Shown here: one piece after another, positions 63,346 to 64,000 of the stretch
How the letters are laid out: every line of letters starts with the position of its first letter
Numbering within the stretch: the first letter of the stretch is position 1
Origin: Amaranthus tricolor
Taxonomy: Eukaryota; Streptophyta; Magnoliopsida; Caryophyllales; Amaranthaceae
Direction of reading: 5' to 3'
NCBI RefSeq assembly: GCF_026212465.1
Contig: NC_080048.1
Span: 31,519,517-31,583,516 of the forward strand
DNA length: 64,000 nt
Made by a program: the position numbers and the translations under genes
Notes under the pieces: generated by a model
Told to the model about the DNA's origin: nothing
Databases searched by the model: none
Seen by the model: the letters and a program-made list of their open reading frames with translations, nothing else

Positions 63346-63962
63346 ATGGTTCAGCAGGTCGTGATTTTTCACTTTTTCCGTGGCCAAATCACATTCCGTA
63401 TATTATTTCGCCGTACCTGTTTGATTAGATTATAGGTGACGAAAACTGTGGATTTCGAGCTATTGCCGTCACAGAGTTAGAGGGTAAGGAGGCATGGCCT
63501 CTTTTACGACGTGCAATGAGTTTGAAAATGGAAACCCATAGAGATCAATATGCACACATGTATCTATCAGCAGAGTTGGTGGAGAATGTTATATACAGAA
63601 TTGGTGCCCATAGCAAAGGACCTGCCCCATACAGTCACTGGATGGAAATGACAGCATTGTATTCTGTAGCAACGTTTCTCAACATTGCACTTGCGTATTA
63701 TGGCCCTGCCGATGGTAATCCAATGTATAATTGTTTAGTGCTTTCGGTAAGAAGAACAGGGGGAATGCATGACGTTAATAAACTTGTACATATTCTTTGG
63801 GTGAACGGGAATCATTATGTTCAGCTTTTAATGAACGATGATTCATCTCCACTGCCGCCAGTCCAGCAAAATTGGAGAGTAGTAGTTAACAATTCATGTA
63901 GAGAATTAGAGAGACAGTATCGCAACAGGATATCACTTTGGAATAGACTGTGCGGCGTATAA
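63346..63962 (+). pseudogene. OTU-like cysteine protease domain attached to the MULE
   Basis: An intron (about 63,222-63,345, acceptor 'attttttcag') leads into this exon. The OTU signature D-x-N-C-G-F-R is present (GDENCGFRAIAV, 63,433-63,468), with the catalytic Cys in the DENCG word. The catalytic-His region comes 120 residues later (LWVNGNHYVQLLM, about 63,800-63,835). The usual order Asp/Cys ... His is kept. One TAG at 63,428 lies five residues before the motif; the related copy at 12,515-13,400 has TGG there. OTU enzymes cleave ubiquitin or ubiquitin-like chains. The window ends 38 bp after the stop at 63,962. Fusion with the transposase is inferred from the shared intron and orientation. 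Confidence 0.82.
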
Positions 63963-64000
63963 CGACCACAACATAATAACACCGCCTAAGATGCAGTTAA

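Overview
This window is nuclear DNA from a flowering plant, most likely a eudicot. It is AT-rich, has long introns with GT/AG borders, no operons, and is dominated by plant transposon families: CACTA, Mutator-like (MULE), hAT and Stowaway miniature elements, Ty1/copia, LTR pieces and a TRIM. The species cannot be fixed from sequence alone. An Amaranthaceae-like (Caryophyllales) source is only a guess, based on the style of some dispersed repeats.

Three host genes are convincing. A SecE-type plastid translocase subunit lies on + at about 21.7-25.9 kb. A CPP1/CDF1-like chloroplast J-like membrane protein lies on + at 30,853-35,526; its introns hold at least five repeat insertions. A DUF630/DUF632 protein of the NRG2/REL2 family lies on - at 43,543-46,679. 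For all three, exon phases and splice sites join into one open frame.

Layout. 0.6-1.4 kb: broken LINE ORF1 (-). 1.5-12.5 kb: decayed CACTA element with both genes, TNP2-like and Transposase_24-like. Its coding region is split by a solo LTR (4,315-6,779) with a perfect target duplication, and its 3' part is cut by an inverted fragment of a MULE. 13.4-21.6 kb: LTR-like pieces, a CACTA remnant and a hAT miniature element. 21.7-26 kb: SecE-like gene. 27.2-30.35 kb: Mutator-like element whose terminal repeats carry palindromes and whose gene joins a MULE N-terminal domain to a plant mobile domain. 30.85-35.5 kb: CPP1-like gene. 35.6-40 kb: broken copia element directly behind it. 40.3-41.3 kb: probable solo LTR. 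41.7-42.1 kb: hAT miniature element. 43.5-47.3 kb: DUF630/632 gene. 48-60.5 kb: gene-poor, with miniature elements, a 5S-rRNA-derived fragment and a complete 270-bp TRIM. 60.6-64 kb: a degenerate MULE transposase followed by an OTU cysteine-protease domain.

No CRISPR array, operon or bacterial-type defence system is present. The most unusual items are the MULE-OTU element and its inverted fragment, the MULE/plant-mobile-domain element with palindromic ends, the duplicated hairpin-bearing leader of the CACTA element, the very small TRIM, and the long foldback MULE in a CPP1 intron.
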